Positions 23,501-36,539 of a DNA stretch of 64,000 nucleotides are shown in pieces. The notes under the pieces were generated by a model. That model saw nothing but the letters and a program-made list of their open reading frames with translations. It was not told the DNA's origin and made no database searches. Source of the DNA: Angiostrongylus vasorum (taxonomy: Eukaryota > Nematoda > Chromadorea > Rhabditida > Metastrongylidae); contig JADANN010000251.1 of the NCBI GenBank assembly GCA_018806985.1, positions 258,001 through 322,000 of the forward strand, written 5' to 3'. Each line of letters starts with the position of its first letter. Position 1 is the first letter of the stretch. Both the position numbers and the translations under genes were made by a program.

Positions 23501-25300
23501 CATTTATGCCGAGGTTTATAGAAAGTCGATTTTTTGAGTTATTATTTAAAAAAGTATATCGAATAGGGTGTTTTATATGATCCGACATAACGTGATTTAG
23601 TGATTCAAGCACTTCATTCAGCTCGTTGTCTCGCATCTACTATACACGAAGGTTTTCAGATTTGGATTTGAATCGGGTTGGGTACTTGTTTTCTTTGTGA
23701 ATTTCGTTAAGTGCTGATGGAGTTAATTCTCCCTGGTACTCTGAAAAATTGAGCTGGGGCGTTCCCAGCCCACAGAGGCAGGCCGCCGGCTTCTGTGAAT
23801 AGGGAAAAAGCTCTTCCCAGGCAAGCATGGTAACAATATGTTGACCTCGAACTGATGGAAGGCTTTGCTGGGCTGAGATGGGATCATACCGTTGATGAAG
23901 TGTATTATTGTTAGGAGTCTTTAACCACTCAACGTCCTACACCGAACAAGGTGTTTAGTTCATACTAAAATCATTAATATACAAGCAGGCTGTTCGTTGT
24001 GTGCAACGATTGTAAACGTTGCCTGTATTAAATTACATAAGTTCGATAGAAATGGGGTGGACCATCTGTCCGTTGGATAGAAAACCCGGAAACATATCAT
24101 TGCACTCGAAAAGGTGGAATAGATCAGTAGGCAAATGCAAGTTATTGAAGATCGCATTGTGAGTTGGTGAAGAGATCCAAAAAACTCGGCTTGTCGAAGG
24201 TTTTATCGTTATTAAAAATGCTACTACTTTTTGAACACTTCCTTATGAACCTTTGGTGGTTGCATTCATTTATCGATCAGACAGGCTTCTGATTCGATTC
24301 GTTCAAAATCCCTGTCGTGCTTCTGAAATCAAAGATCAGCTTGGATCGTGAAGGTGATATTCACCATATCCACATAAACGGATTTATCAAAAAGGTCTCT
24401 GTGTGAATTCAACCTTTCAAGAAAGATCCGAGTTAGTTCAAATCACCGCCTTTTTAAAAGCACCGTCAGATAATGGGTGATTTACAGGAATCGTGGATTG
24501 GAAACATCAGTTTCGGATGTAATAGGAATGTGTTTTGGATAATTTGAGGCTTCCTATCACTTCTTTGTATTCGTAAAATATGTGGCAGTTTGATGACCGC
24601 TGTTTTATTCCGTTATTTCTACTCTTATTGTTGTTGTTTTTACTTTCTAGTTTGATGTTGACTGTCCCTGTATTCCACTGAGTCCACATAGCGTTTTGTT
24701 TCCCTTTGGCTTATTAACAATATATGGTTCATACTTCCCAAATCGAAGTATTGATTCATGAGAGACACTAGGTAAGGAGAAGAATGGTTTCACAAACAGC
24801 TTCTTCACACTTAAAGTTGCTTTCATGCTAACTGATATGCCAGGTGAAAGGCACATCGACACAGAGGTTTTTTGGACTCAAAGTTCACAATAGAAGATGA
24901 GTCACGATTTAAAAAAACCCTGTGGAAATGTGAAAAAAAGAAGAAACAGAAGAAGAAGAAGGTCCTAATAGGAAGAGATTCTCAGAAAATACGAAAATTT
25001 TTCCCTTTTTTAGTGTCGTAACAAGCGTTTAGAGATTCAAAGTTCTCAAGCGCGCAATGTCAAGCTACGAAAACTGAGAGGCTAAGATCGCCTTTACGAA
25101 TTCTGGATGTAAACACTATGAGTATCTCCAGAGGTCCGAGGGTCAGATAACAACGCAGGCACTCAGTAACGATCTCTGAGAAGGCAGTGCTTTCTCATAA
25201 AAAAATATCTGAGCTAATTGTGACTGCGTTGATAGAAGACCTGGACTGGAAAACATTGGGCGGTAGAACCTTAGCAATGTACACCCATATGGATTCCTAC
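23501..25300. other. No gene or repeat recognised
   Basis: AT-rich intergenic DNA. Short open frames here lack splice signals and coding-like composition. Confidence 0.4.
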
Positions 25301-25418
25301 ATTCTCAAGACCGACTTTCTGTTAACCTCAGCATTGATTGATAATTCGATGTTTTTCTTCAATAAGCAGACGCGAGGTTGTTATTATAGTTGTTATTATA
25401 GATTTATTAGGATACAAT

Positions 25419-25454
25419 AGCTGACGTTTCGGCGGTTTCGCCTTCTTCAGAGCC
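25419..25454 (-). ncRNA. Hammerhead-like ribozyme motif (core intact), left arm
   Basis: Reverse complement of the motif at 25591-25626. The core is CTGAAGA, stem II GGCG/CGCC with an AAAC loop, then GAAA, C, GTC, with GGCT/AGCT available for stem I. Confidence 0.6.
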
Positions 25455-25590
25455 GTTTATTTGTTGTAAGTATTTAAGTTAGTTGGTGGATAGCAGCCGC
25501 ATAACTGTTACTGTTAGACAATTATCGCCCATGTATTACTCTGCGCGGCTGCTATCCATCAACTAACTTAAATACTTACAACAAATAAAC

Positions 25591-25626
25591 GGCTCTGAAG
25601 AAGGCGAAACCGCCGAAACGTCAGCT
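25591..25626 (+). ncRNA. Hammerhead-like ribozyme motif (core intact), right arm
   Basis: In order: GGCT (stem I), CTGAAGA (core C3-A9), one A, GGCG-AAAC-CGCC (stem II hairpin), GAAA (core 12-15.1), then C and GTC, then AGCT (stem I). C next to GTC would give a two-base-pair stem III with no loop, which cannot fold as a monomer but can form between two RNA copies. Assignment is from sequence pattern only. Confidence 0.6.
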
Positions 25627-26097
25627 ATTGTATCCTAATAAATCTATAATAACAACCTCGTGTCTGCTTATTGAAGAAAAACATCGGATTCCTACATTGT
25701 TTGGAAAAATTGTCCATTTTCAACGACTGTTATTTGACTTGGTGATTCATGACTATCTGTCCCCCACCATAGCTTTCTGTGGGGAGATATATCATTTGCA
25801 TCAGAAATAATCCCGTAAATCATGGAGTTTCTCAAGCGGCGACCAGTAATGTCTTCATTCGCACGCTTCTCAATATCTATCTGTACATCGCTTTTGCTCG
25901 AAGGGGCAATAATTTTTGGCGTTCACCCCACTGTTTCATTTATTTCAGTCGAGAGGGTTTTATGGTTATTTTCCAATGAATATCTTTATCTATAAACAGC
26001 TTCCGGAACGCAGGTTTATTCTTAGGTGATCTTCAGGATATTTGAAATCCTGGAAGTCACTGTTGCTAATATAAACCGTCGAAGGGTATCTCATCAC

Positions 26098-27156
26098 CTG
26101 AAGTATTCTTCCCTATTCTCATCGTTATCTTCGAGTTATGCACCTCGGCGACAGAAAAGTCTATTTGTCACTGTCAAGTGCAAAAGTTAGCCATAAGGTT
26201 CTTCTCAATCAAGGACGGGTTCACCTTTTTTCTTTTTGGCTCTTCGCAAAGACTTCTGAGCAACGGGTTGCCTGTGTTCCAGCTATTGGCTTGACCTAGA
26301 TGACCTAGTCGTTAACCTATCCGTTAACGGTTCTTGTCTACCAGTTGTCGTTATCACGAAAATGACGGCACGAAACGGGTTCAACATTGTGCTTTTCACT
26401 GTGAGCTTCCAAAACCGCTCTCATTCCATCCCTTCAGCTTAGGAGTTAAGTCCTTCAATATGTTGATTTCACTGCTGCGTACATTTACCCTCAATATCTG
26501 AAGATACTAGTTCCGTTGGTCATGAACGTTAGGTATTAAAGAGCTGATTTCTTTCTCATGAACATCGTTTTCTTTAGGTTCAGTCACAGACCCGCCTTTC
26601 TACATCTTCCGTCGACATCACATTACATTTCTTTCCCTCGCTAGTGTTTCATATTAATAGAACGTATCATCCATCAAAACGAATGTTGTTAGTTGTCAGC
26701 CATTTTTCACTCCCATGTTATAGCATTGCAGTTTTCCCTTGATATTTTTGAAAGCGTAGCGGAAAGGTTTAACAATTTCGAGAATAGCTACAAATAATTT
26801 TCGTAGATTGGTTTCGCCTTGTCGAACCCCACTCCCTACGCCAGTGGAAATGTAGTCGTAGAATGCTGAAATTTTAGTAGTGAACTTGCTGTATAGTTAA
26901 AGGTCTTTGTGTACTGAGAACGGACGTCTTTTTTCATGTATTTACCGATCTCGGTATGCGTTGCGAATACCCTTCTTAAGCAGTGCAGTTTCAGCTACTG
27001 TTCGTTCTCTTCGCTTTAAGATCTTCTTTCATCGCTTTTGTGCAGAGTTTTGCATGTTCAAAAGTATGTCAGTGGTTGACTGCGGCTCGTGTGACTCCAC
27101 GTATTTATGTTAACTCGAGAGTTTCTGGAGGCCAACGTCTATTGGTAACTTTCGAA
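26098..27156 (-). mobile_element. Decayed RTE fragment (RT to C-terminal region)
   Basis: Recognisable on the minus strand against copies 1 and 2: the CATGAACATCGTTTTCTTTAGG block near 26557, the TTGATTTCACTGCT... block near 26465, and the segment matching copy 2 at 21610-21790 near 26985-27150, with a large internal deletion near 26930. Many indels leave no useful ORF. It abuts the Penelope-like fragment at 27157. Confidence 0.6.
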
Positions 27157-27290
27157 CTAAGGCGAAATCGCCGAAACGTCAGCTATCGATCAACAACACC
27201 AGTAGCAACGACAACAACAACAACGACAACGAACACCTATACTAACCTCGCATTGGCTCAACAAGATCAGTTTATAATATCATATAATTA
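27157..27290 (+). mobile_element. Penelope-like terminal-repeat fragment
   Basis: Carries the 3' half of the hammerhead-like motif (GGCGAAATCGCC, GAAACGTCAGCT) with the CTGANGA half lost. It continues with the CAACAA/CGACAA microsatellite and the ACCTATACTAACCTCGC...CAAGATCAGTTTATAA end also seen at 23400-23500. Confidence 0.6.
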
Positions 27291-30020
27291 AATATTTCAA
27301 ATTCTTGGTTTCTTTACCTCTAGGAAATATGACCCATCGTGAAAATATTCAGCGCACCGGTCATATTTCTCATCGCTTCAAGTGACCAGTGAAAGAGAGA
27401 ACAATTAGCAGATTATAAGCCACTTTTATGAGCTGTCGCTTTTGGAAATGACTCGCAGGCTCGGCGGATTTAGGGTCAGCTACTATGGCAGGGTTACACT
27501 AACCGTACAGCCATGACACAGCCCATTTAGACGGTGATTTGTTCTTGAAGCAGAATTTCGAAGTATTTATGATCGGCTGGGATTGTTTTGAAGTTTTTAG
27601 TGGTCAGAGTTTTCGCTATCAATGATTCGCACTTGAGATCTTCCTACTTGCCTAGATATAGGAACTATTCATCAAATAGTTCCTATTTTCTATGTTAGTG
27701 TATTTCTTGTTCACCTGTAACTATCTTAAATCTATCTTCGCATTTTCTCTAAATTGCCTCTTAAGCATTATCTCATGCAGTGCCTCGCAGGTGGCTGGAA
27801 AGGGATTCCATAACTTCTTTCAATAAACTGCTCTTCTTTGTCCGACAGTTCGTTTGGGCACTGAATCAGCAGCATTCAGCTGGATGTACTTTCCAGCATC
27901 TGCCGTCCTAAAGAAGTTTCCGAACGAGCAGCTGCACCCCTCCACATGTAGCTCTATCAGATTGTGCTAGTAGAATAAACCTTTAGAACCTCTTTCCAAG
28001 CGCTGTCTTTAGTTCCCTCTGGCAAAGCTCCACCCACTACAGAAGTAGTACAGACAGCCCATGGCCATGGGTCTTCAAGTGTGGGCAGTGTTCGTCGAGT
28101 GTCCATCAAGTTCGTTCATATCGCCTAACTCTTCCATATACTTCGCTCTACTGTTATTGTTGTTATTGGTACTATTATCATAAAAGTTGTGATCCAGCGT
28201 TCAACTCAGCGACTTACACACAAAAAGACTCGCGTGGGAACTACAAGGATTAATATTCACAACGACTTGGTATCCATATAAAGTTGGGAGCTCAGCGCCG
28301 CAACCCTAGATAATTCCGTTCATTAAGTGTCATCCATTTGCGAGCAGATTTCTACGAAGAACGAAGCGTGAAGGTGCCTGTCATCTAAACTCATCGCATC
28401 CGTTGTCCATTCATCGCTGCAAAGGGATTTTGTCAACGGAATACTTTTTGTATTGTTCTCAAGTAGAGCGCAAGTAGCTCATTAATTAAGCACTCCCAGT
28501 AATTCAAGTGTGGTCACTGATTCGGTTCCGCGTGCCAGAAAAAATAAACCTGGCATCCCTTTGTGGTCAATACCTTCAAGACTAAAGACAGCACTGAATT
28601 GGCCGGGCAGTTAGCTTTTTTAAGCCATAAATTGTTTCGTTTTGAGAAGGACGCAGACAGATATCTGTGCTAGCTATCAAGCTGTCGATGAACGAAGCAA
28701 GGAGTTGCCATCGCGAAATCCGACATTTGTTGCTGTCGGTCAATGTTCAGCTGTGGACTTTTTCCAGCTTCTTAGCCAACGTTATTTGAAGATTATACTT
28801 GGATTTCCTAACAAGGTGGTGGGTAATGTGCAGCATCAATGACCTTTTGAAAGTCTGTGCTTGCTGATGTCTATTTGTCTGTGACTCTGAAGTCGCTATA
28901 ATGTGGCTAATGGGATTAAAAGAAGAGTTGGTTTATTGTACTTTACGCCGGAAATGCGTTCCAGCATCCATAGATCAATCCTCACGTTGTAGACATTTCG
29001 AGAAAACCTTTACTAGCAAGTTCCTGAAAAGCCTTCAAAGACACTTTTGCTAGTAAGTTTCCAGAAAAATCCACATAGTTTCTTCTAGGTATCCATGCCC
29101 AACACTATTACACTGGATTCTACACACTCTAACAGTGCAGCCATTAGAACAAGCGGAAAGCAATTGATAATTACGTAGGATGACAGTCCAATGTACTTGT
29201 ATTTTTTAACTTGATGCCTTCTTATTGAGGTGTTGAGTATGTAGTTTAGAATGAATTCTGATCGTCAATAAAAATCTTTCTTTTTACACTTCTCATTCAT
29301 AGGATTTTGTCAAGTCCACTTTTTGTCACATATGCGGGAGGCGCCTTCAGTCATCTGACCGTTTTTCGGTTAAGCTTTGATTGAGAACCACCACATGACA
29401 ATCTTATCGACGTGGAGTTTCAAAATTAGTTGTTTATTTAGTCATGAAGTAATATGAAATGAACAATCATAGAGTTCTGATGATGGACATCTGCATAGCA
29501 TGAGTAAGAAAACCGGAATGCCATAATTGTCAAAAGGTTGAGGTTAACGATCACAGCGCACAAGGTCACAGAATGAGGAGCAGTGTAGAAATCGACTCAA
29601 TTATGTACAACTAGATGACGAAGTGAAGAGTTCGTGAAAAAAGACACAATGGTTAAGTGAAAGAAAGTGCGAAAGAGTGCTGAAATCAAGCGAAAGAGAT
29701 CGAGACGAGGCAAAACTACGAGCAGATCAAACGTTCGACTGTATACTCACGGCCTGAAATCAAATCAGAGTTGCAGCAATTCAAATGACAACCCGGGAAT
29801 CTCACCCCGTGCCAAAAATCATGTGCTATCGTGCATTCTTGTGCGTTACTCTGATGTTGTTGGATTTCGAATACTAACTGGAAAGCGCTAACGCCAATGA
29901 GCAATGCTTACATACCAGTGGTTCGACTTTGAAAGTATGTGAAGAGCGCCTTAGAAAACCATTAACATTTGGGAAACATTACAGATGCATACAGTTAAAA
30001 GTTTGAGAAAGGTCGTTTGT
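27291..30020. other. No gene recognised
   Basis: 2.7 kb of AT-rich DNA with only short open frames lacking splice context. I see no confident exon, RNA gene or known repeat. Confidence 0.4.
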
Positions 30021-30024
30021 TCGC

Positions 30025-31581
30025 CTGCAGCCTCGACCGTAACTGCTGCTCTCCTATCTTAGGTCTTCGCTTGTCTGCGTAGTTTTGCAAGTCAAGGTGT
30101 GAGTTGGCGTTACCTGTGGCTCGTGATATCATCTCGTGTTTGTGGAGAGAGACGTCTCCTGGTGATTTTCAAACTAATGAGCTGATGGTATTCCTCTTCG
30201 ATGTAATCAAAAACGGCATTTTCTTAATAGCCGACTAATAAACTGAGTAACTCCTAGTTTATCGTGGTTTTGGAACCTCGTTTTTTGAATTTAACGGCTT
30301 CTTCTCATTTCCACGAGAAACGAAATCTTGAACGAAAGAGGCTATGGTCTAATCCCGTGTAAAATTTTGGGGCAACAACGATATCGGTTAGGCGAAACCT
30401 TCAGTTTACTATGATGTAGTCTATTTCGTTATGACACTCTTCATTGAAAGACTCTCAAATCCAGCGCTGAGGATGGGCTTCTAGAATAGCGAGTTACCAT
30501 GAAATGGCGTTGGTCGTAATGATAAACTCGGAATGCCGCCCACCCTGCTCGTTACAATCTAACCCGTGGGTACCAATGTGACGTTCTTCAGACGTTCTTC
30601 TGGGCCCATTATTACAGTTACAATCACCAGTAATGATCTTAACGAATTTGGTCTTCTCTGCAGAACTTCCCAAGTCCATTCAAAACGCCTCGACTTCGCG
30701 GTGCGTAAACAACGAAGATTTTCAAAGCTGGTATTAATCCATATCTCTTCAACCGTAAACGTCCTATTCGGGTTGTTAGTTGTTCAAATGAATCGATGTT
30801 CATGGCCAAACTCCTGTGGAGCAGAATGCCGACGCCGCCGACTCTACTGCCGCATGTTACAAGGAAGAATACTCCTTCGGTGTCAGAGGCGGCGTTTAAT
30901 GGGCGGCCTTTTCTTCTGATGACGTCGCACCATATCCTTCTTGCCTGCATGGCCTAGTCCTCTATGGAAGACTCAGATGAAAGTGTGTGGGCAATGTAGG
31001 TACAGATCGTCAACATAGTTCTTTGCTATTTAGACAGGCTAGAATTGTCCTGGGATTTTAGCAGCCTTTCGATGCTCGCACTACCCAACGCTGCCATATC
31101 TGGGGCTCTTTCATGGTGAGAAGAAAGAGGCTCATGTATTTTCCTGTATTGAGCTTTTGCGACCCACATATAGCTTGTTGAGTTCTGAACGTGGGAGCTG
31201 CGTATACTCACAGGTTGCTTTCCAGTCTCTTCCAGAGTGGACGGTGGAACTTACTTGCTGGAGGTGACTCCTGAGCGGCTTTCATTTATTTTTATCCTAT
31301 TCATATGATTGCAGGCTTTTGGCCGAATTGAATCGTAGAATGCAATCCGCATAAACGAGAACCCACCTACGCACCTATGCATGAATAGGTCCTTGCAGAT
31401 ATAGAAGGTATATGCCAAATCAGCGCAGCAGAAACAGAGAGTCCATCCCCTGAATCCACCTGCGTCTTGCGGAAGCAAAGGTCGCCTTTTGCGCAATTAA
31501 ACCCCTATCCGTTGCATGGAGACGTGCAATGTTGCCTCGAGAGTAACCGGCATGAGATCCTTATATGAGGGAAATCCGTGG
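30025..31581 (-). mobile_element. Decayed RTE, 5' half (endonuclease region)
   Basis: Read on the minus strand it begins with the family 5' terminus (CCACGGATTTCCCTCATATA, ending at 31581). It contains the endonuclease region (short frames 30639-30950 and 31026-31211; blocks matching [22 protein letters not shown]) and stops near the linker region around 30025. Many indels and stops are present. Having the 5' end without the 3' end is unusual for target-primed insertion, so a later deletion or rearrangement probably removed the 3' half. Confidence 0.7.
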
Positions 31582-32765
31582 TTCTGTTTCATAAAGTGCG
31601 ATAATTACAGTTAATAGGAAATACAACCACAAGCACACTGACATATGAGGAAGATTCGGAACGTCAGGTGGGCTTCGAATCCGTGATTACCCTTCCCGGG
31701 CGATCACATGCTATCCGTGCTAATAAAAATTAATACATTGTGACTTCTACTGTGGCTTCAGCTTAACTCTGTACAATATCTGTTTGTACTTTCCAGATCA
31801 TTCCCGTTTATGAGTGACTGGTGATAGCATCATAAGAGTAGAAGAAATTGGCTGAGAGAAAGGCAAAGCATCGGCCTCATTTGGTTTGGTTAAAAGCAGG
31901 AGAGGTCCCGGTAAAGATAATCGCAGGTTGGAAGCCCAGCAGAAGTTCCGAGTCTTGCTGATATTCCAGAACCTTTGTGGTTGCATTTCACATAGTACCG
32001 TTTCATGAAGAAAGAACAGGCAGTCAGCAGAAGTTAAGACAAGTAATAAGTACTAACAGAAACATCTTCAGTGGTTGTATTATGTAGTTCTAAGTTAAAC
32101 AGGTTTGCTATTTCCAAATAGACCCACCGGATACCGCTTATAGGATTCGTGAGGATCAGAATTCAGTGAAGTATGGTGTCCGTCGTAGTTGATGGTGATC
32201 TCGGAATTGATTTGAAACCTTTGCGGAAGCGGAGTTCCGTCAGGGCCTCTTTCTCCCATTGAGGGCGGGATAACGATATGTTGTGGAATCGAGATACCAC
32301 CAGATAACGGAAAGACGCCCTCTCCAGGCGCGCTTTCAAGAGTGGCACTGAAAATAACTCCTTTACAATCTATGCTAGTGTTATTTTAATAAACGCCTAT
32401 AAGCATGAAGAATTACTGCATCTGAAATGGTTGATCTTTGCACTTTAACAATTGTTTAAATACATATCTTTCTTCTCGACTGCACCCAGGAGATTTTCCG
32501 TTTCCTTCGTTCCGTCATCCATATCGATAATCTATTTCGTGTATACAACATCTGTCATTTCGGTTTCGTGGATGCATTTTTCCTCAACGCGCCTGTTATG
32601 TTGAAAGGAAAATTCCCCAAAGATTTTCGGTACACGGGTTTTCCATACGCAGCGCAGGCACAAGTTCTTTTCCACAATTTCTGAATTGGCTTTTATAAAA
32701 TAAGGTGGTTTAACTACCCAAGTTTGAGTAGGAGGACCGAGCGAAGGATTCGTCGCCGAAAACAC
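31582..32765. other. No gene recognised
   Basis: Intergenic DNA. Short motifs near 31650-31720 (GGGCTTCGAATCCGTGATTA) look like degenerate tRNA-derived repeat, also echoed near 41870, but are too short to classify. Confidence 0.3.
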
Positions 32766-35700
32766 ACCTCCCTCTGATCCACATCGTGGTGAAGACCTGG
32801 ATACGCCCTTGCAAGGTTACGTCAGGATTCCAGGGAGGACCAAGTTACAGGACCAGCAATAGGCCAGCCTCATCACCCCCGCACACTGGGTGCTCTGCTC
32901 CCACCTATGACGTCAGGCTGTGAGACGACCGGTGAGAGGCCAGGAAATCTCGGGTTACGCAGGACGTCATTGGAACCGGATCTGAGATTTGAGAACACAC
33001 GCACGACATGCCATGGAGATTGTTTCTTACTATGCACGTATAAGGCCAGAACACTCTCCGCAGACGCCGATCTTCACGCCGTTCCTTTTGGCCGCAGATC
33101 GCATTAAATTTCATGTGATCGCATTACAAGAAACGAAAAATCGAGGATACCGACATACGCCAACTAAACAACGAAACCGTTGTGATGCGTGGAGAAAAGG
33201 TCCCGTCACGAAATGTTGGCAGCGTAGGCTTTGTCGTCCACCCGTCCATTGTCCATCTCGTCGACTCATGCGAGATCCTTTCCCTCGCATAGCTGTCCTC
33301 CGCCTTCAAATGTTGCATCATAAGAAGGTCACTATCATCAACTGCTAGTCACCAACCGACACAGCTGATGAGTACGAATTAAATGCGTTCTACTATCAGT
33401 TGGAGGAGGTCATCCGCAATGATAAAGCATATCATAAATTTGTTGTCGGAGACTTCAAGACCGGAATAGGAAAAGCCAACGAGAGCGAATACAGGATCGG
33501 AAATTTTGGATTAGGGAGAAAGAAATGAGAATGGGAACCGTCTCGCCTGTCCGCATCACATCTTTTTCATGGGAAACTCGTTTTTTCCAGAAGAAAGAAA
33601 GCCGCCGCTGGATATGGGAGTCTGCCAACGGCATGACTCATGGCGGAGATCGACCATATTCTGACAAACAGAAGATAGTGTCTACTTGACACATCGGTAG
33701 TTTCGTCATTCTGTACTGGTTCCGATCAGCGCCTTCTTCGCCCGAGGATTCGATTCATCCGCAAGCTGGAAAAGAACTCTTCATCGACCACGAGGAAAAA
33801 AGTCTAGCTGTGTACGATGTAAACATTCTGAACGAAGCCCTATTCAAATTTGACTGCCAGATCAAAGAAGACCCGACCGAAGACTACGAGCTGCTTGCCG
33901 AAGGGCTGAGAAGCTGTGCCGAACTCGCATCAGTTCCTCAAGCAAGAAGATCGAATCGCATCTCCGTCACTACTAAGAAGTTGCTCGGAAAGAGAAGGAA
34001 ACTAAAGCTTGATCTTACTGCAACACGTTTAACATGGCTAGTAATAAATGCCAGCTGCAGATTAGGTTTGCAGGAAGATCTACAACGGTACAAGCAGAAG
34101 AAGCTACTGGAAGCAGCAGAGAAAAAGAAGCAGTCTGAAAAAATGCAATCCGGACTTGCGTGATTACAATGTTCCGCTACCAGCCCTGATGAACGAGGAT
34201 GGAATCGTCAAAAGTTCACGCCATGATATGGAATTAATAGCGTAAACGTTCTACACCAACCTTTTCCGTTCCACAATCCCCGTCCCGGACCCTAATATCC
34301 CCGCTGGAGAAAAACCACCTGGAATTCTTCCGTCGGAGGTTCGAGTTGCGATAGAAAGCATGAAAAGAGGCACAGCTCAATGACCCGATAATATTACCGC
34401 CGACTTCCTTAGAGCTGGAAGCCACAATTTACATGTACTTCTCGCAAATCATATGACAGCCTACCTTCAAAAGGAAAAAAGTCCCAGACCAGTGGAGGAC
34501 GTCGCGTACGATCATTTTGCCCAACAAAGGAGACCGAAGGGATCTTCGTAACTATCGTCCCATATGCTTGTTCAGTGTACTCTACAAGCTCGTCACGAAG
34601 ATTATCCTCTTGCTCATATCAAGGACATTGAACGAAACGCAACCAGTCGAGCAAGCAGGATTTCGGAAAGCATTTTGCTGTATGGGCCATATCCAAACCG
34701 TGTCCAGGGTCATCGAAGTTTGTCAGGAATACCACTTCCCTCCAGTCCTAACTTTGTCGACTATGAAAAAGTGTTTGACGGTGTCGAAACGAATGCAATC
34801 TTATCAGCGCTCGTCGACCAAGGAGTGGACCTATCCTACATAAGAACTATGTACGACTGTTATCGGAACTGCACTACGAAAATACAGCTTTTCCATCGAC
34901 TTCTTCCCATACCCATATGAAAAAGGGATTCAACAGGACGACACAATGTCTCCAAAGTTGTTCGGAGCCGCACTGCAGTGGATAATGAACTCACTCGATT
35001 GGGATGAGAAAGGCACACGTATTGATGGAAAATTCCTATCAAACCTTCGTTTTGCCGACGATATTGTCATCTTCTCAAGAAGTATTAGCGAGGCAGAGAT
35101 GATGATCAACGAGCTCAACGAAGCGGGGAAAACGTTCGGACTTTTCATAAGTCGAAAGAAGACCCAGTTCATGAAAAAACCCGTGGTTGTAAGGCGAAAA
35201 AATTGAATTGGATGGCTCTCTCATTGCAGAGACCACCTCGTACGTACACCTTGGGCGATCAATGAACATGGAATACAATATGAAGGAGGAAATAGATAGA
35301 AGGACAGCAGGTTGGGCCGCATTCGAGCTTTTCAAAGAAGCCATCAACCAGCTGGAAGACCCGAAAATCCGCGCTCATCTCTTCGATTCTACGGTCCTCC
35401 CAGCGCTCTGTTATGGTACGGAGACGTGGTTTGATACTTTAACTACGTCAAGAATGCTTCGCACTACTCACAGAGCGCTTGGGCGATATCTTCTGAAATA
35501 TAGCCGGCACTCTCAATATCTAGCCGAAATGCGAAGCTCTGACCTTCGAAATCTGTTACATCTTCCAGATCCAGGAGAATATGCATCGATAGCGAAACAT
35601 ACATGGGCCGGTCACATAATGAGAAGAATAGAGCACAGATGGGATGAAAAAGAACAGTAGTGTGGACTCCAAGAGAATGCAAACGTTCTCCCAGGACGAC

Positions 35701-35930
35701 TACCTACACGTTGAGCAGACGTGTTCGTAAACAAAGTTAATCAGCTGTATCCGCAGCTGCAGTTGTTTTACAGATCACGGTATGAGACTTGCAAGCGCTA
35801 CCATGCTCGAACAAGACCCACCACCATGGACTACGGTTGCGAGAGAAAGGAACGAATGGCATATGTGCTGGGCTCCGCACAGCTCGTGAAGACGGACCGT
35901 CCAAAGTATCCAAGTAAGTAAGTATAAAAT
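32766..35930 (+). mobile_element. Second RTE-family retrotransposon (RTE-2), plus strand, decayed
   Basis: A different RTE subfamily from copies 1-5. The endonuclease region (33000-33530) keeps [18 protein letters not shown] and VVGDF. The linker is 33810-34163. The reverse transcriptase keeps GDRRDLRNYRPICL (34530), QPVEQAGFRKAF (34650), FADDIVIFSRS (35050) and the C-terminal segment 35208-35660. At least six frameshifts or stops make it inactive. The 5' end (32766-32850) and the 3' end (TCGTGAAGACGGACCGTCC then AAGTATCCAAGTAAGTAAGT) resemble the two ends of the dispersed D repeat. No target-site duplication was identified, so the limits are approximate. Confidence 0.8.
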
Positions 35931-36419
35931 AAGGGACGCAGGCAAATTTACAGAGCATTTCGTTCCTGATTATTTGTTCGCGTTGGCAGATTATTCAGAC
36001 AATGAAGGTGCACAGTATTCTGAAATTTTCATAGCATGTGAAGAATATCCTTTTGTGCTTTCCAATTAATGACAGTCAGATCATTTCACTCTTACTATTA
36101 CACATTTTGAGAACGTAAACGACAGCATCCAGTTCCTAAGGCTGATTTTTTTATATTGAGCGGGCGGATTTTCCACTAAAATTCTGAAACAAGCCATGGA
36201 GGAGCGTTCTGAGCATACCCTCAGGTCACACAAGCCAAAGGAAAGACTAATTGTCCTTATGACAAGAGGTGATTTACCAAGCTAGCAGTAGTTCCTTTCT
36301 TGATATAGTTTATCCTTTCCAGGACAAAATTATGCGCATGTGGCGTTACTGTTCACATACTGAGCATCAGTCTACCATCCAGGAACCCACCCTTATCACC
36401 TCAGACATACCAACCAAAA
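35931..36419. other. Intergenic, no feature recognised
   Basis: AT-rich sequence between the RTE-2 3' end and the 3' end of the minus-strand tetraspan gene. Confidence 0.4.
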
Positions 36420-36425
36420 TTTATT
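36420..36425 (-). terminator. Candidate polyadenylation signal of the tetraspan gene
   Basis: AATAAA on the minus strand, about 115 bases beyond the stop codon at 36540-36542. Confidence 0.5.
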
Positions 36426-36539
36426 GTGGTGGTGGTAAAAAATATTGCGAAAGTTAATAATATTGAAACTTATAGGTATGAAGAAGTTCTTAGTGGGAGG
36501 ATTCTTGTGACGGATTCGCTTAGTTGATGTGCTTCGTAT

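Larger units (their letters stand above)
25348..25685. mobile_element. Compact fold-back element with two hammerhead-like motifs
   Basis: Left arm 25348-25500 and right arm 25545-25685 are almost perfect inverted repeats around a 44-bp spacer. Differences are a 12-bp tandem duplication (GTTGTTATTATA) and about two substitutions in the left arm, so the copy is young or homogenised. Each arm carries one hammerhead-like motif. Just outside the left arm is ACCGACTTTCTGTTAACCTC followed by AGCATTGAT. This block also precedes the elements at 60300 and 63465 and resembles the asymmetric tail extension described for Penelope-like elements. No protein is encoded. Confidence 0.8.
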
